Assembly: GCA_040880125.1 (NCBI GenBank)
Contig: JBBDJB010000003.1
Coordinates: 146,610-210,609 of the forward strand
Reading direction: 5' to 3'
DNA: 64,000 nucleotides
Origin: JBBDJB01 sp040880125
Lineage (GTDB): Bacteria; Planctomycetota; Planctomycetia; Pirellulales; JBBDJB01
The position numbers and the translations under genes are program-made. Positions 1-8,971 of the stretch are shown here, in pieces. The notes below the pieces were generated by a model that worked only from the letters and a program-made list of their open reading frames with translations, was not told the DNA's origin and did no database searches. Numbering within the stretch: position 1 is the stretch's first letter; the number at the start of each line of letters is the position of its first letter.

Positions 1-93
1 GGTAGGTTCCTTATCAAATCGTTGGTTAATACTAAACACGCCCGAGTATCATTTCGCGCCCTTCGCCGGCACACACCGACGGCCAGGCGAAAA

Positions 94-1653
94 TCATCGA
101 TCTTGTTCCAAGGAAAGCGTTTCACCAGGATGCTCGAAAAGATAACGAATCGCAACTTCGTCCAGGGCACGGCCGTAGAACTGCACATCGTCCAAATCCC
201 CACCGAGAAATTGCTCTTGTTGCACATCGTTGGACGGAACTCGTCCCAGGCAAGCAACCGTTGGATTTACCAAGTCAATGGGAGCGATCGCGCGAGTATT
301 GATCACCCCGCCCGTTCGTCGTGGTTCGATCAGGGCTTGCCCGTCTCGATAAATTGTCACGTTACCTCCGCTGACGGAAACGGCGACATGGTACCAGCGA
401 TCGGACTCCCAGCCTGACACGCCAGCCGAGATTCGATCGAAATAGTCGCCTTGTTGCCAGCCGTAAAAGAGCCATGGTCCGTGTAACTCGAATTGGACTC
501 GCTGTCGCTCCGTGCCATCGGAGACGGAGAAGACAATGTCATCGGCATTCCGCAGCCATGCCGCCAGCGTAAAGGCCCTGGTGTTTGCGAGCGCCGACAA
601 ATGTTCGCTGAAGTCGACGTACCCGTTTGCGCCGAGTGCCAGTGCGCGGCCCGTCTTGCCCTGCAGCGTGCGCTTGCTCGTAGGCAGATTGAATCTCCCG
701 TGAAAATGATTCCGCGATGCGTCCGTCACCAGCGAATCCTCCGCATGGTCGTCGAGTCTCCAATGCGCCAAGAGCAGCGGGTCCAACTTGTCCCCTTTGA
801 TGGCTGTGATCTTGCCCGACGCGTCGACATCCGCCGACTGTCCGGTGCTGAGTGACTGAATGCGATTAGCTCGGCCAGCATTGGACAAATGCAAATCGAC
901 CAAGCCTTCGAGGACGTCGATCTCGGACGCCCCGGACTGCCGGCCAACCGACAGTTTGAACTCCGTCCCCAGGTCGACGACTTCCATTGACGCCGTGCCG
1001 ACGGCGAAGTCTCGGGCACTCTCCGGAGCATGAACACGAATGTTGCCGTAGTTCAAGAAACCACGCAGCGGAGAATCTATCGCAAAGGAGGCCGGTCCCT
1101 CAAGCTGCACGGTTGCACCGCTACTGAATGACAATTCGACCGTGCCAGCGTCGAGGTTGATCCACCCTTTTCCAAGGGCAGTGCCAACCGGCAAGGTGCG
1201 ACCGCGAGGGCCAACCCATATCACGTCGCGACTGACGGACGTCAGCGTCGCGATCGGGTCTTGATCATGGCGCTGGGCAATGGATTCCTCGATTGAACCC
1301 TCTTGCATGCCGCGCCCCAGCGCAAATCCAATCGTGACCCCCACGAACAATGCGGCAGCGGCCAACAATCGGTTGCGGCGCTGCATACGATCGCGATGCG
1401 CTGACGATTCGCTTGCGATTGCCTCGCCAACCGGCGATGCGACGTCTGATGGTTGTCCATCCACCGCAGAGAAGGGGGCGAATCGCCACGCCAGCAGCGC
1501 ATGAGTCGACTGGTAACGGACGAATTGTTCGAGGGCTGCTTCGTCGTCGCGCAGCAGCATGTTGAGCCGAGACCTCTCCTCGGCCGACAGTTCCTCCTGC
1601 TCCAAGCGTTTCAGCAGCAGCGCCAATTCGTCATCTGGAGTCGGTGTACTCAT
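94..1653 (-). CDS. FecR/LamG-domain membrane protein, putative anti-sigma partner
   Basis: This 519-residue protein starts 4 bp after the stop of the upstream ECF sigma gene, so the two are probably co-transcribed and translationally linked. An ATG at 1653 was chosen because longer in-frame starts would run into the sigma gene. The N-terminal ~90 residues are acidic and helical. One membrane segment follows (about residues 96-114, ending GFALGRG), then a FecR-like beta domain (about 175-285, with VVDLGTEFKLSV) and a C-terminal LamG/concanavalin-like domain (about 310-500, starting LLAHWRLDD). In planctomycetes this architecture accompanies TIGR02989-type sigma factors and is thought to act as a membrane-bound regulator with an extracytoplasmic sensing part. 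The regulatory role is inferred from context. The ligand is unknown. Confidence 0.85.
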   Translation of the reverse strand: MSTPTPDDELALLLKRLEQEELSAEERSRLNMLLRDDEAALEQFVRYQSTHALLAWRFAPFSAVDGQPSDVASPVGEAIASESSAHRDRMQRRNRLLAAAALFVGVTIGFALGRGMQEGSIEESIAQRHDQDPIATLTSVSRDVIWVGPRGRTLPVGTALGKGWINLDAGTVELSFSSGATVQLEGPASFAIDSPLRGFLNYGNIRVHAPESARDFAVGTASMEVVDLGTEFKLSVGRQSGASEIDVLEGLVDLHLSNAGRANRIQSLSTGQSADVDASGKITAIKGDKLDPLLLAHWRLDDHAEDSLVTDASRNHFHGRFNLPTSKRTLQGKTGRALALGANGYVDFSEHLSALANTRAFTLAAWLRNADDIVFSVSDGTERQRVQFELHGPWLFYGWQQGDYFDRISAGVSGWESDRWYHVAVSVSGGNVTIYRDGQALIEPRRTGGVINTRAIAPIDLVNPTVACLGRVPSNDVQQEQFLGGDLDDVQFYGRALDEVAIRYLFEHPGETLSLEQDR

Positions 1654-1657
1654 CGAT

Positions 1658-2185
1658 CTAACCCTCCGCGGCCAGTTTGCGCTCGATGCAGCTTGCCAAT
1701 CGCAACCGCAGCCGATACAAGAGATCTGCCACGGCACCGACGGACCTCCCCAGTTCGTCGGCTAACTGAGCGATCGACAAGCCATCGGAATAGCGGCGGA
1801 GGAGGATCTTGACGCGACCCTCCTCCAACTCGCCAAGGCAATCCTCCAGGGCATCCATCGAGTCATTCCATCGGTGTCCTGCCCGTGCCGCCTTCGTCGC
1901 GATCAGGTCGACAACGTCGTTGGTCAGCACCAATCGATCACGCCGTTGGCGCTTGCGAAACGCCTGAACCTGAAGCCTGGCGAAGCGACACGCCCAAGGC
2001 CAATACTCCATCGCCGGGTCGAATTCCGACCGCTTTTTCCAAAGGGCCAGATTGGTTTCAGAAAGGACGTCGCGGGCATCGTTCGCGTTGGTGACAAGCG
2101 ACAGAATGAATGCAAACAGCGCGGGCTGTGCCGCCGTCATTTGCGTCACGAATTGCTCGTTTTGGTGCTCAGCGAAATCAGTCAT
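1658..2185 (-). CDS. ECF-family RNA polymerase sigma factor (planctomycete/verrucomicrobial type)
   Basis: A 175-residue sigma-70-like protein of typical ECF length. Region 2 lies at about residues 15-85, with the aromatic stretch YWPWACRFARLQVQAFRKR of the -10/core-binding helices. Region 4 lies at about 115-170, with the helix-turn-helix LSIAQLADELGRSVGAV. The N-terminal form (hxxFVxxMTxxQPxLFAFI) is that of the Rhodopirellula/Verrucomicrobium family TIGR02989. It would direct core RNA polymerase to a small regulon. The FecR/LamG protein immediately downstream is the likely cognate regulator. Target promoters cannot be seen here; the DUF1080 gene diverging from it is one possible target. 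Confidence 0.93.
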   Translation of the reverse strand: MTDFAEHQNEQFVTQMTAAQPALFAFILSLVTNANDARDVLSETNLALWKKRSEFDPAMEYWPWACRFARLQVQAFRKRQRRDRLVLTNDVVDLIATKAARAGHRWNDSMDALEDCLGELEEGRVKILLRRYSDGLSIAQLADELGRSVGAVADLLYRLRLRLASCIERKLAAEG

Positions 2186-2364
2186 GAGAGATTTCTGTGC
2201 AAGGACGCAAAATCCTTGGGAGCATTAGCCGCTTCGGACCTTCCATCAGAGGAAAAGCCGCTCGAATTCCGGAATCACGGATCTCTGGCCTGATGTCGCG
2301 AGGGGCTGGACTAATTGTCTCATAGCAGATTTCCAGGATTTCACCGTCAAGGGGGCGCCGCATC

Positions 2365-3054
2365 ATGCAATTCCGCACGATTCTCCGCCAGTCACGGCCT
2401 ACCATTTTGCTGCACTACTTTGTAATTCTCATATGCCTGCTAGCCTGCGGGCCAGGCTTCCGCCGCTTGGAGGCCGCCGATCCTGATTTCATCCCCCTTT
2501 TTGACGGACGAACTTTTACTGGCTGGGAAGGCGACACCAAGACCACTTGGCGAATCGAGAACGGTGCGCTGGTCGCCGGCACCTTGGATACACCGCAGCC
2601 TCGGAATGAGTTCCTTGCGACCGCGCGTGCTTATCGAGACTTTGAATTGCGTCTAAAGTGGAAGCTGGAAGGCGACCGTCAAAAGGTGAACGGCGGGATT
2701 CAGTTTCGCTCGCGCCGCATTCCTGGCAATCACGAAATGATCGGCTACCAGGCAGATCTTGGCTCCGACGTCGACGGAGCCCTGTACGACGAAAGCCGCC
2801 GAAACCGCTTTCTAGCTCGACCCACCGACGATGTTGTCAAAAGGGCAATCAAGCCGACGGGCGAGTGGAATGACTATGTCATTCGTGCCGAGGGAACGAG
2901 AATTCAGATTTGGCTAAACGGCGTCAAGACAGTGGACTACGTAGAACGCGATTCCGATATCGACGACAAAGGTGTAATTGCAGTTCAGATTCATGGCGGA
3001 GGGCCGCTGGTAGTACGCTACAAAAACATCGTCCTGAGAGATCGCGAACAGTAA
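2365..3054 (+). CDS. Secreted DUF1080 (3-keto-disaccharide hydrolase-like) protein
   Basis: A 229-residue protein with an N-terminal hydrophobic segment (ILLHYFVILICLLACG) that reads as a signal peptide or lipoprotein-like leader, followed by a single DUF1080 domain. Family hallmarks are FIPLFDGRTFTGWEGD near the N-terminus, RDFELRLKWKLEG, a GGIQFRSRR segment, GEWNDYVIRAEG and IWLNGVKTVDYVE. DUF1080 folds as a concanavalin-like beta-sandwich, and some members hydrolyse 3-keto-glycosides. Many planctomycete copies are uncharacterised and act outside the cytoplasm. It is transcribed divergently from the sigma gene across a 179 bp spacer. A related but distinct DUF1080 gene lies at 30957-31655. 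Confidence 0.9.
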   Translation: MQFRTILRQSRPTILLHYFVILICLLACGPGFRRLEAADPDFIPLFDGRTFTGWEGDTKTTWRIENGALVAGTLDTPQPRNEFLATARAYRDFELRLKWKLEGDRQKVNGGIQFRSRRIPGNHEMIGYQADLGSDVDGALYDESRRNRFLARPTDDVVKRAIKPTGEWNDYVIRAEGTRIQIWLNGVKTVDYVERDSDIDDKGVIAVQIHGGGPLVVRYKNIVLRDREQ

Positions 3055-3064
3055 TCTCCCGGGG

Positions 3065-3271
3065 AAATCTTCCCGTGCTCGCCGCCTGGCCATCTACAGC
3101 GCCGCCGCTTCGGCCGGCCCGCTTGCCCAGCGCATCGCGCAGACGGTCGAAGCCCTGACGGCCGCCTAGTTCCCCGTCACCAACGTGGACCTGGGCGACG
3201 ACGCCCGCTACCTCAACGACGACGAGCTGGCCGAGCTTGCCCGCTGGATCGATACGCTCGATCGGTTTTAG
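3065..3271 (+). pseudogene. Decayed C-terminal gene fragment with internal TAG
   Basis: The stretch from about 3065 reads in one frame with strongly GC-ending codons: RRLAIYSAAASAGPLAQRIA, then QTVEALTAA, a TAG at about 3167-3169, then FPVTNVDLGDDARYLNDDE, LAELARWIDTLDRF and a TAG at 3269-3271. No start codon or N-terminal half is present. The ending (DDELAELARWIDTLDRF) resembles the helical C-terminus of secreted cytochrome-c-type domains in planctomycetes, but I cannot name the parent. It looks like a gene remnant that has lost its 5' part and acquired a stop. Alternatives are a stop-codon sequencing error in a degraded copy, or chance. Codon bias across both halves argues against chance. 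Confidence 0.5.
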
Positions 3272-3294
3272 GTCGGGACATAAAATAACGCGCG

Positions 3295-5316
3295 TCATCT
3301 GTCGCTTGGCGCTATACGTGCTACGAACCCGCCGCATCTTGGGATTGCAATAGATAAAGTACTGTTCGCGGACACGATTTGCTTGCGGTGCGTAAGCGCG
3401 GCAGGCCCGCGAGCCTCATCGTCAAGGTAAACGTCCGCGTCGAATGCCCCGTCCCCCAGGAAGGGCAGCGGAATGTCAATTTCCCGAGCGTCATTCGCGG
3501 TCATTCCGCCAAGGTACCACGCGTCTTGCCGGCGGCGGGCAACGATAAGACATTGACCAAACTCGGCATGCAATACCCGCGTTTCGTCCCAGATGGTGGG
3601 AACGTCGACCAGAAACTCAAGACCCCCTTGGCCGCGGTACGCGGAGGGATAGTCGGCCATCATCGGCAAGTGATTCTGATACACCACGTACATGGCCAAT
3701 TGATGTCCGCGCGTGCCCTGCACGGGCGGAGCGACGTCGCGGGGCCGGTATTCCTCCGGCAAGACGCTCCGCATACCGCCCTGGTGGTAGTCGAGCGGGC
3801 CGGCCAACATCCGGATAAACGCCGCATCGAGGTTGTGCACCGGCGGTGTGCCCTCGGGCTGCCACTTGTTGTATTCCTGGTTGAGGACCGCCTCGTAGCT
3901 GAGAACGTTGGGCCATGTTCGCTCCATTCCCGTCGGCTTGTAGGCACCGTGCCACGTGACGGTCAGGTGGTGTTCGGCGGCCTTCTCCGCGACCTCATGA
4001 TACCAATTGACCATCTCCTGATCGTCACGGTCCATGAAGTCGATCATCACTCCCTCGATGCCCCACTTTTCATAAGTCGCGAAGGCCTCGTCAAGCTGCG
4101 GCCGAAGTGCTTTCCAGTGCATCCACAATCGCAGCCGCACTCCCTTTTCCTTGGCGTGGCGCAGCACTTCCGGCATGTCGATCGACGGCCCCGCGGTGGT
4201 AACGTCCGTCGGGCCCATCGGTTGAATCGGCCCGCCATACCAGGCGACGTCGAGACCGTCGAGTGAGTGATACGGAATACCGTGTTCGGCGCAAAAGTCG
4301 ATGTAGTGCTTCATGGTGGCGGTGTTCACGCCCGGCTCGAATTCCACGCCTTCGAGGACGTAATGGTTCCACCACGGGAATGTCGTCTTGCCTGGCCTGA
4401 TCCACGACGGGTCTTCGATCTTCGAGGGCTCATTCAGATGGAAGATGATGTTCGATTCAATCAGCCTTCCCGGATCGTCGGCAATCATCAGCACCCGCCA
4501 CGGCGATGCAAACGGTGTTTTTCCGACGACCTTCGCCGCCCCCGGCGGAGACCCTTCCGGAGTCACGTCAGCCGGCAAGGGAGAAAGAACCGTCTCGAGT
4601 GATTGCCTTCCGGTCTCGGATCGAACCAGATACGCGCCCGCGTAGTCGGTCAAACTCGCTTCCGTCACCGCGATCCATGCGCCGCGCGGATGCTCGATGA
4701 GAATTGGCAGGGCAATGAGCGCGCCATCGTCGTTGCCGAGTTCCGAAATGCGCTTCGTTGCGTAGTACGCCTCATACGAAGTCGTATAGTTATCCAGCTT
4801 CAGAAACCGTGCCCGCAGATCGTCCGGAAACGTTAGCCGCGTGAACTCATCGGTGATCGTGAATTCCGCGAGCGACTCCTGCTTCGGAAGTACGTAGCGA
4901 AACGCAATCCCATCGTCGAACGCGCGAAATTCAATCACCAGTTCTCGACGAGGTTCAATCGTTTCGGTAAGCGAGACGGTCAGTTCGTCGTGCTGATCCC
5001 GGGCCGACGATGCCTTGCCGACGGGGATCGTATACGTCTCGTCGCGGCTTTCTCGCTTTGCCTCCGTGAGCGTCATATTTTCACGGAGTTTTCCCGAACC
5101 GGCCAATTCGATTCCCAAGGTTGCGGACATGAGTTCGACGTCGCGCCGCGCCACTTGAAAGGCGGGCCGCCCTCGCTCATCGAGCTGAAACGTTGCACGC
5201 AACTGGCCGCTGGGAGAACTGAGCACCAGCGGCTGCATCTCGTTCTGGGCTCTCGCCGCCGGCGCGAAAATGAGTGTCAGGACCAAACTAGCATGCAGTC
5301 GGAGTGGTAGAGTCAT
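3295..5316 (-). CDS. Glycoside hydrolase family 97 (alpha-galactosidase/alpha-glucosidase type)
   Basis: A 673-residue exported enzyme. The ATG at 5316 gives a clean signal peptide (MTLPLRLHASLVLTLIFAPA, then ARAQ). The N-terminal beta-sandwich starts with PLVLSSPSGQLRATFQLDERG. The central TIM barrel carries FPWWNHYVLEGVEF, then GVMIDFMDRDDQEMVNWYH with an Asp at about residue 426, then NVLSYEAVLNQEYNKW with a Glu at about residue 475. The Asp in the IDFMDRDDQ context matches the retaining, galactosidase-like GH97 branch, where an Asp is the nucleophile. Inverting SusB-type members use Glu bases instead. The C-terminal small beta domain ends near IPRCGGFVARI. It likely acts on oligosaccharides in the periplasm-like space. 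Substrate is inferred from family only. Confidence 0.92.
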   Translation of the reverse strand: MTLPLRLHASLVLTLIFAPAARAQNEMQPLVLSSPSGQLRATFQLDERGRPAFQVARRDVELMSATLGIELAGSGKLRENMTLTEAKRESRDETYTIPVGKASSARDQHDELTVSLTETIEPRRELVIEFRAFDDGIAFRYVLPKQESLAEFTITDEFTRLTFPDDLRARFLKLDNYTTSYEAYYATKRISELGNDDGALIALPILIEHPRGAWIAVTEASLTDYAGAYLVRSETGRQSLETVLSPLPADVTPEGSPPGAAKVVGKTPFASPWRVLMIADDPGRLIESNIIFHLNEPSKIEDPSWIRPGKTTFPWWNHYVLEGVEFEPGVNTATMKHYIDFCAEHGIPYHSLDGLDVAWYGGPIQPMGPTDVTTAGPSIDMPEVLRHAKEKGVRLRLWMHWKALRPQLDEAFATYEKWGIEGVMIDFMDRDDQEMVNWYHEVAEKAAEHHLTVTWHGAYKPTGMERTWPNVLSYEAVLNQEYNKWQPEGTPPVHNLDAAFIRMLAGPLDYHQGGMRSVLPEEYRPRDVAPPVQGTRGHQLAMYVVYQNHLPMMADYPSAYRGQGGLEFLVDVPTIWDETRVLHAEFGQCLIVARRRQDAWYLGGMTANDAREIDIPLPFLGDGAFDADVYLDDEARGPAALTHRKQIVSANSTLSIAIPRCGGFVARIAPSDR

Positions 5317-5615
5317 GTGTAATAGGCCTGCCGGAAGGAGCAATTCTCAGCGGAAAGACAAATAGCGGCACCGTCGATTGTACCGCGCCCAGGCACGGCA
5401 GAGATTCCGCCCCAGCGCACAGCGTGGCAGAGTTGGCTGCCCAGTGGTCGAAGTCATTCATTCCAACAGCGACTCGATCGGCTGCTGCCCGTGGCGCGAG
5501 ATCGATCGCTGTACCGGATCGGACATTTCGATTCATATTCGGCAGAAAAGTCGAATGTCCTCCTTCCTGCTCGGTTTGAGAAGCCCGTGAATGAGGGTGG
5601 TACGCACAGCGGGCC

Positions 5616-6722
5616 CTACTTGGCGTATCCCCACGCTTCAAACGACCGGCTCCATGCGCGGGCCACGCGCTGTCGCAATTCGACCGGCATTTCCGGAAAC
5701 GTGTTTCGCGAATAGCCGCGGATCGTTTCAACGTAATCCCGCAAGACCGGCTCCACGTATGCGAAGTCCGGAAGCTGTAGCGCCTCGTAGATCCGCCTCA
5801 CCTGCCCGACGGGATCACGCTCCAGTTCCCCAAAGCGAACTTCGCAAAAGTTCTCGTCCGTTAGCCGGTGACGCTGCGAAAAAAACGCGTCATAGATTTC
5901 CACGTGGTCTTGCAAAATGCGCTGCTCGTCGACTTCACCCCGCTGCAGCCCCCAAAACGATTTCACCCTGCGCCACGTGTGCTGTGAAGATTGGAAGACC
6001 GCGTACGGGTCGCGGTGAATGTGAATGAACTTCGCCTCCGGAAAAAGATCGAGTAAAACCTTCACGCGACCCGTATGGGCCGGCGACTTCAAGATCAGCG
6101 GCCGCTGATGCTTGAGGGTGAGCTTCTGGAGAAACCTGGTGAAGGCGGCTTTCCAACTTTCCAATTCCTCCGCGGTAGCCTCGGTCAACGTGAGAAACTT
6201 CTGATACCGCTGGCCGGTGCGGGGAAAGATGACCAGTGCCAACGCGAACGAGAGCCCACTGGGCACCAGGACAAACTCGTCCTCCTGCGGTTCCTCCACT
6301 CCAGCTTTGACGTTGTCCATCGGCCGTGTCGGAGGCATCATCGATTGCATGACTCGACTGCCCGACCGCCCCGTGGTCAGGAACGTGTGCGGGTAGAACA
6401 CTTCATAGGTGCTGGGAAACGCGAAGCGGTCATCCTTGGCCAGCAGGTTATGCAGATGCGTGGTCCCGCTGCGCCACACGCCCAGGATGAACAGCGGCGG
6501 GTGAACCGACGTGCCGGCAATCGCTCGGCCGTAGCGCCATTCTTCCCAGCTCGCTACGAGCGAGTTCACGACGCTGTTGGCAGTAATGAACGCCGCTTTC
6601 GGCCAATACTCCACGTCGACCGCAAAGCGATTGTCGCGCAGCACGCGCAGCCACTCGCCCAGCGTGCTTCCGCAGAAGCCGCCGGGGCCCAGACGTTCAA
6701 GCAGCGTGCTTTGCCACGACAT
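5616..6722 (-). CDS. Sulfotransferase family protein
   Basis: A 368-residue PAPS-dependent sulfotransferase-type protein. The 5'-phosphosulfate-binding loop is visible at about residues 81-93 (GVWRSGTTHLHNL). The 3'-phosphate-binding region is at about 235-245 (HIHRDPYAVFQSSQHTW), with a following conserved RYGE-like segment (CEVRFGELERDP). No signal peptide is seen, so it is probably cytoplasmic or peripheral. It lies 21 bp downstream of the DUF6714-like gene on the same strand. The acceptor is unknown. Sulfated polysaccharides or lipids are plausible in marine planctomycetes, but that is only inference. Confidence 0.9.
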   Translation of the reverse strand: MSWQSTLLERLGPGGFCGSTLGEWLRVLRDNRFAVDVEYWPKAAFITANSVVNSLVASWEEWRYGRAIAGTSVHPPLFILGVWRSGTTHLHNLLAKDDRFAFPSTYEVFYPHTFLTTGRSGSRVMQSMMPPTRPMDNVKAGVEEPQEDEFVLVPSGLSFALALVIFPRTGQRYQKFLTLTEATAEELESWKAAFTRFLQKLTLKHQRPLILKSPAHTGRVKVLLDLFPEAKFIHIHRDPYAVFQSSQHTWRRVKSFWGLQRGEVDEQRILQDHVEIYDAFFSQRHRLTDENFCEVRFGELERDPVGQVRRIYEALQLPDFAYVEPVLRDYVETIRGYSRNTFPEMPVELRQRVARAWSRSFEAWGYAK

Positions 6723-6743
6723 GCCAGTGGTGCGAATACCCCT

Positions 6744-7250
6744 TCAAAGTCGCTTCTTTTCACGGATGATGTCGATCGTCGGCTGGACCTCTTCGAGTGC
6801 TTCCCAGCCGAGGGCGACGTAAGCTTCCAGCACGCGAATCAAAACCTCACGCTGGGCATCCGTGAATAGCGCCATGCGCTGATTGTACTCCCGCCGGTAC
6901 TCGTGCGAATACCGGCCGAACTCGTGGATCTGTGGGATGAACGAGAGATAAAAGGTCACCGTAAAGGCAACGTCCCCGCACGCCACGTCGTCGAGACTGG
7001 CGAGCAACAGGGCCGGCATGTAGTAGTGGTAAGCCTCGGGCGTCAGGTCCGGTATCGGCGTGTCGCCGAGGAGGAACTCCTCCACCGGCATTTCGCGCCA
7101 ACTTCGCCCACGCAGGAGCTGAAACGTCTCGTCATAGGGTGGGCCTACTTCGGGGCCGGGCGTTCCGTACCACGTCAAACGGTCATCCCCGGGGTACTGG
7201 TTCTCCGTGAAGGCGGCGACGATCTGCTCCCGTAATTGCGCTCGGTCCAT
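6744..7250 (-). CDS. DUF6714-like small protein
   Basis: A 168-residue soluble protein beginning MDRAQLREQIVAAFTENQYP. I chose the ATG at 7250; an upstream extension adds a Cys-rich, unconserved-looking stretch. The pattern of an N-terminal helix, WYGTPGPEVGPPYDETFQLL, a WREMPVEEFL segment and the aromatic PEAYHYYMPALLLASL block fits the DUF6714 family of small acidic proteins. Nothing suggests catalysis. It is the first gene of a probable two-gene unit with the sulfotransferase downstream. Its function is unknown. Confidence 0.75.
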   Translation of the reverse strand: MDRAQLREQIVAAFTENQYPGDDRLTWYGTPGPEVGPPYDETFQLLRGRSWREMPVEEFLLGDTPIPDLTPEAYHYYMPALLLASLDDVACGDVAFTVTFYLSFIPQIHEFGRYSHEYRREYNQRMALFTDAQREVLIRVLEAYVALGWEALEEVQPTIDIIREKKRL

Positions 7251-7415
7251 GCATCGAATTCCCAGATAGACTCCCACGGCACACGCCGCACAGATCAAGT
7301 CCCGTGCATGGCCGCACTAGTTCGCGGCCCGCCGACGGTTTCACCATGGACGCACCAGCGTCTGGCCGATCCCTGGCGCGTCATGGCCGGTGCCCCAACA
7401 ATTTCACAAATGTAC

Positions 7416-7443
7416 TTGAAATTTGTCTGCAGATGCGTATAAT
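7416..7443 (+). promoter_or_regulatory. Sigma-70-like promoter without a downstream ORF
   Basis: TTGAAA (7416-7421), a 16 bp spacer and a perfect TATAAT (7438-7443) point into DNA with no gene on this strand until tRNA-Val at 10121. Initiation would be near 7450, at a short hairpin (GGTTGA-AGC-TCAACC). It could drive an unannotated non-coding RNA of about 200 nt ending at the T-run near 7645-7651. Confidence 0.5.
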
Positions 7444-7795
7444 TCTTGGTTGAAGCTCAACCTAATCCCTCTCTTATTCCCGAATTACTCCGGAAAAACG
7501 AAGGATTCATCCGCGGGAGCATATTCCAACACGCAACAATTTCGGTTCCAAAAACGTGGAGTATTCACACCAACTCGGGCCCTCGTCCCTGCCAGACGTG
7601 AAGTCGCGAAAAGGAGGTGCCCCCACCTGACGCAGACGGCCTGACTTTTTTCTGCACAGCTCAAAATGGGCCTGGTCAACAACTCGGGCGTTTTCGTTCG
7701 CTTCGCTCGAGTATACAAGTGCGGCCGCCATTCTTTTTTTCGACGAATATGGGTTTCCCGATATGAGCACGGTCAAAAAAGGCGGCCCAAATGCT

Positions 7796-7829
7796 CCCTC
7801 TCCCCGCCGGGGGAAGGTTAGGGAGAGGG
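7796..7829. repeat. REP-like GC palindrome
   Basis: Perfect 9 bp arms CCCTCTCCC (7796-7804) and GGGAGAGGG (7821-7829) surround a GC-rich centre. It resembles the short interspersed palindromes common in planctomycete spacers. Copy number cannot be judged from this window. Confidence 0.5.
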
Positions 7830-8002
7830 GGTGTGGAAAGTAGGTAGGCGACCCTTAATCGTCTACGTTTATATCCTCGCAAGGGCCAAAGACAGCACGG
7901 CGGGAACAAGGTGAGCCGGGGCACCCAACGCACGAGCCAACAAAGTACGCACGGCTGGACCAGCCGGCCGTGGCACCCTCGCATGCGTGGTCAGTTCCGC
8001 CG

Positions 8003-8965
8003 CTACTGCCGGTAGCGGATCTCGATCTTGGTGCGAAAGCTTTCACCGGGTTTGAGCAGTGCCAGACCGGTCTCGATCCCTCGGCTCTCCAGGCGGAAGG
8101 GGTCCGGCACGCACGTATACGGCTCGATGCAGATCGCCTCGCGATGTGGCGGCGTGTAGACCACGCAGTGACCGACCGTCTCGTCGAAGGTCTGCACGAT
8201 CGCGTGACGATTGGCAGGATTCTCCAGCCGCGTGGTGCACTTTCCGTCGCGCGTCGCCAGATGCGTCAGCACGTCGTCCAGGTTCCGATCGCCAAGCTTG
8301 GTGCCGGAAGTGAAGTTCATCGCCCCGGTCGCCGGGCGCAATCGGCCGGTCGGCCGCAGTTCCGAAAGCTCCCAATACCGCTCGGCCGGCACGCTCAAGA
8401 GCGTGTCCTCGACCTGCCCCGCACCGCCGATCGGCAGACGAAAGTACGGATGTGTCCCCCAGCCAAAGGGAAGCGGATGATCGTCGGGATTGTAAATCTC
8501 GACCGCGCAGCGCAGTGCCGAATCGGCCACCTGGTAGCGGACGCGGACCGCGAAGTCGGCCGGCCAGCGATCCAGCAGCGAGGCGTCGTCGCGCGAGGCG
8601 TGAAACTCGCCGACGGTGAACGCCTCCTCGTTCTGGATTACGCGCCAAGGTCGGTTGAGCACGAAACCGTGAATGGCATTGCCCTGCCCGTCACCCTCTT
8701 CGAGCTGGTACTCGTTGCCTTCGTACTCGAGCGTGGTGCCGGCGATGCGGCCGCAGAAAGGAAACAGCAGCGGAATGCCGCTGCCCGAGGGCCGCTGATC
8801 CAGCGAGGTGATCTCGGGATGCGCCCACAAGACCTCGACCGGCTTGCCCCCACTAGGCACCTGGAAGCTGAAGCAGTTGAAACCAAAGTCCGGCAAGATC
8901 TTCGCCGTGGTGCCGGAATCCTTGTGGACCAGCTCGATGATTTCCGCCGTCATGTTCGTCGTCAC
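8003..8965 (-). CDS. Aldose 1-epimerase (GalM-like)
   Basis: A 320-residue cytosolic mutarotase-superfamily protein. Recognisable blocks are GIPLLFPFCGRIAG near residue 63, GNAIHGFVLNRPWRV with the substrate-binding His, then the catalytic-His type GWGTHPYFRLPIGG, and the C-terminal AICIEPYTCVPDPFRLE carrying the acidic base. These fit aldose 1-epimerase, which interconverts alpha and beta anomers of hexoses. A GTG at 8965 was taken, with AGGGAC just upstream; an ATG at 8953 is an alternative. It starts 6 bp after the stop of the membrane-protein gene at 8972, so the two form an operon. Confidence 0.93.
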   Translation of the reverse strand: MTTNMTAEIIELVHKDSGTTAKILPDFGFNCFSFQVPSGGKPVEVLWAHPEITSLDQRPSGSGIPLLFPFCGRIAGTTLEYEGNEYQLEEGDGQGNAIHGFVLNRPWRVIQNEEAFTVGEFHASRDDASLLDRWPADFAVRVRYQVADSALRCAVEIYNPDDHPLPFGWGTHPYFRLPIGGAGQVEDTLLSVPAERYWELSELRPTGRLRPATGAMNFTSGTKLGDRNLDDVLTHLATRDGKCTTRLENPANRHAIVQTFDETVGHCVVYTPPHREAICIEPYTCVPDPFRLESRGIETGLALLKPGESFRTKIEIRYRQ

Positions 8966-8971
8966 ATGTCC

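Larger units (their letters stand above)
7251..8002. other. Long intergenic region with orphan promoter
   Basis: About 750 bp contain no ORF with convincing coding character. Visible content: a strong sigma-70-type promoter on the + strand (7416-7443), an AT-richer stretch after it, a T-run at about 7645-7651 after a GC-rich segment with AGGTG-CCCC-CACCT complementarity (about 7613-7632), and a GC-rich palindrome (7796-7829). The short ORFs across it have no family signature. Confidence 0.6.

Noticed and set aside
1..93. Possible gene at the left edge
   Set aside because: Only the region after the FecR/LamG stop is present; the + strand frame over 22-417 is a shadow of that gene.
5317..5615. 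Short frames between the GH97 and sulfotransferase genes
   Set aside because: No start with ribosome binding site, no family features, composition like non-coding DNA.
7445..7655. 6S RNA, tmRNA or SRP RNA identity for the orphan transcript candidate
   Set aside because: No closing stem between the ends, no tRNA-like domain or tag frame, and no GGAA/GNAR SRP tetraloop context was found.
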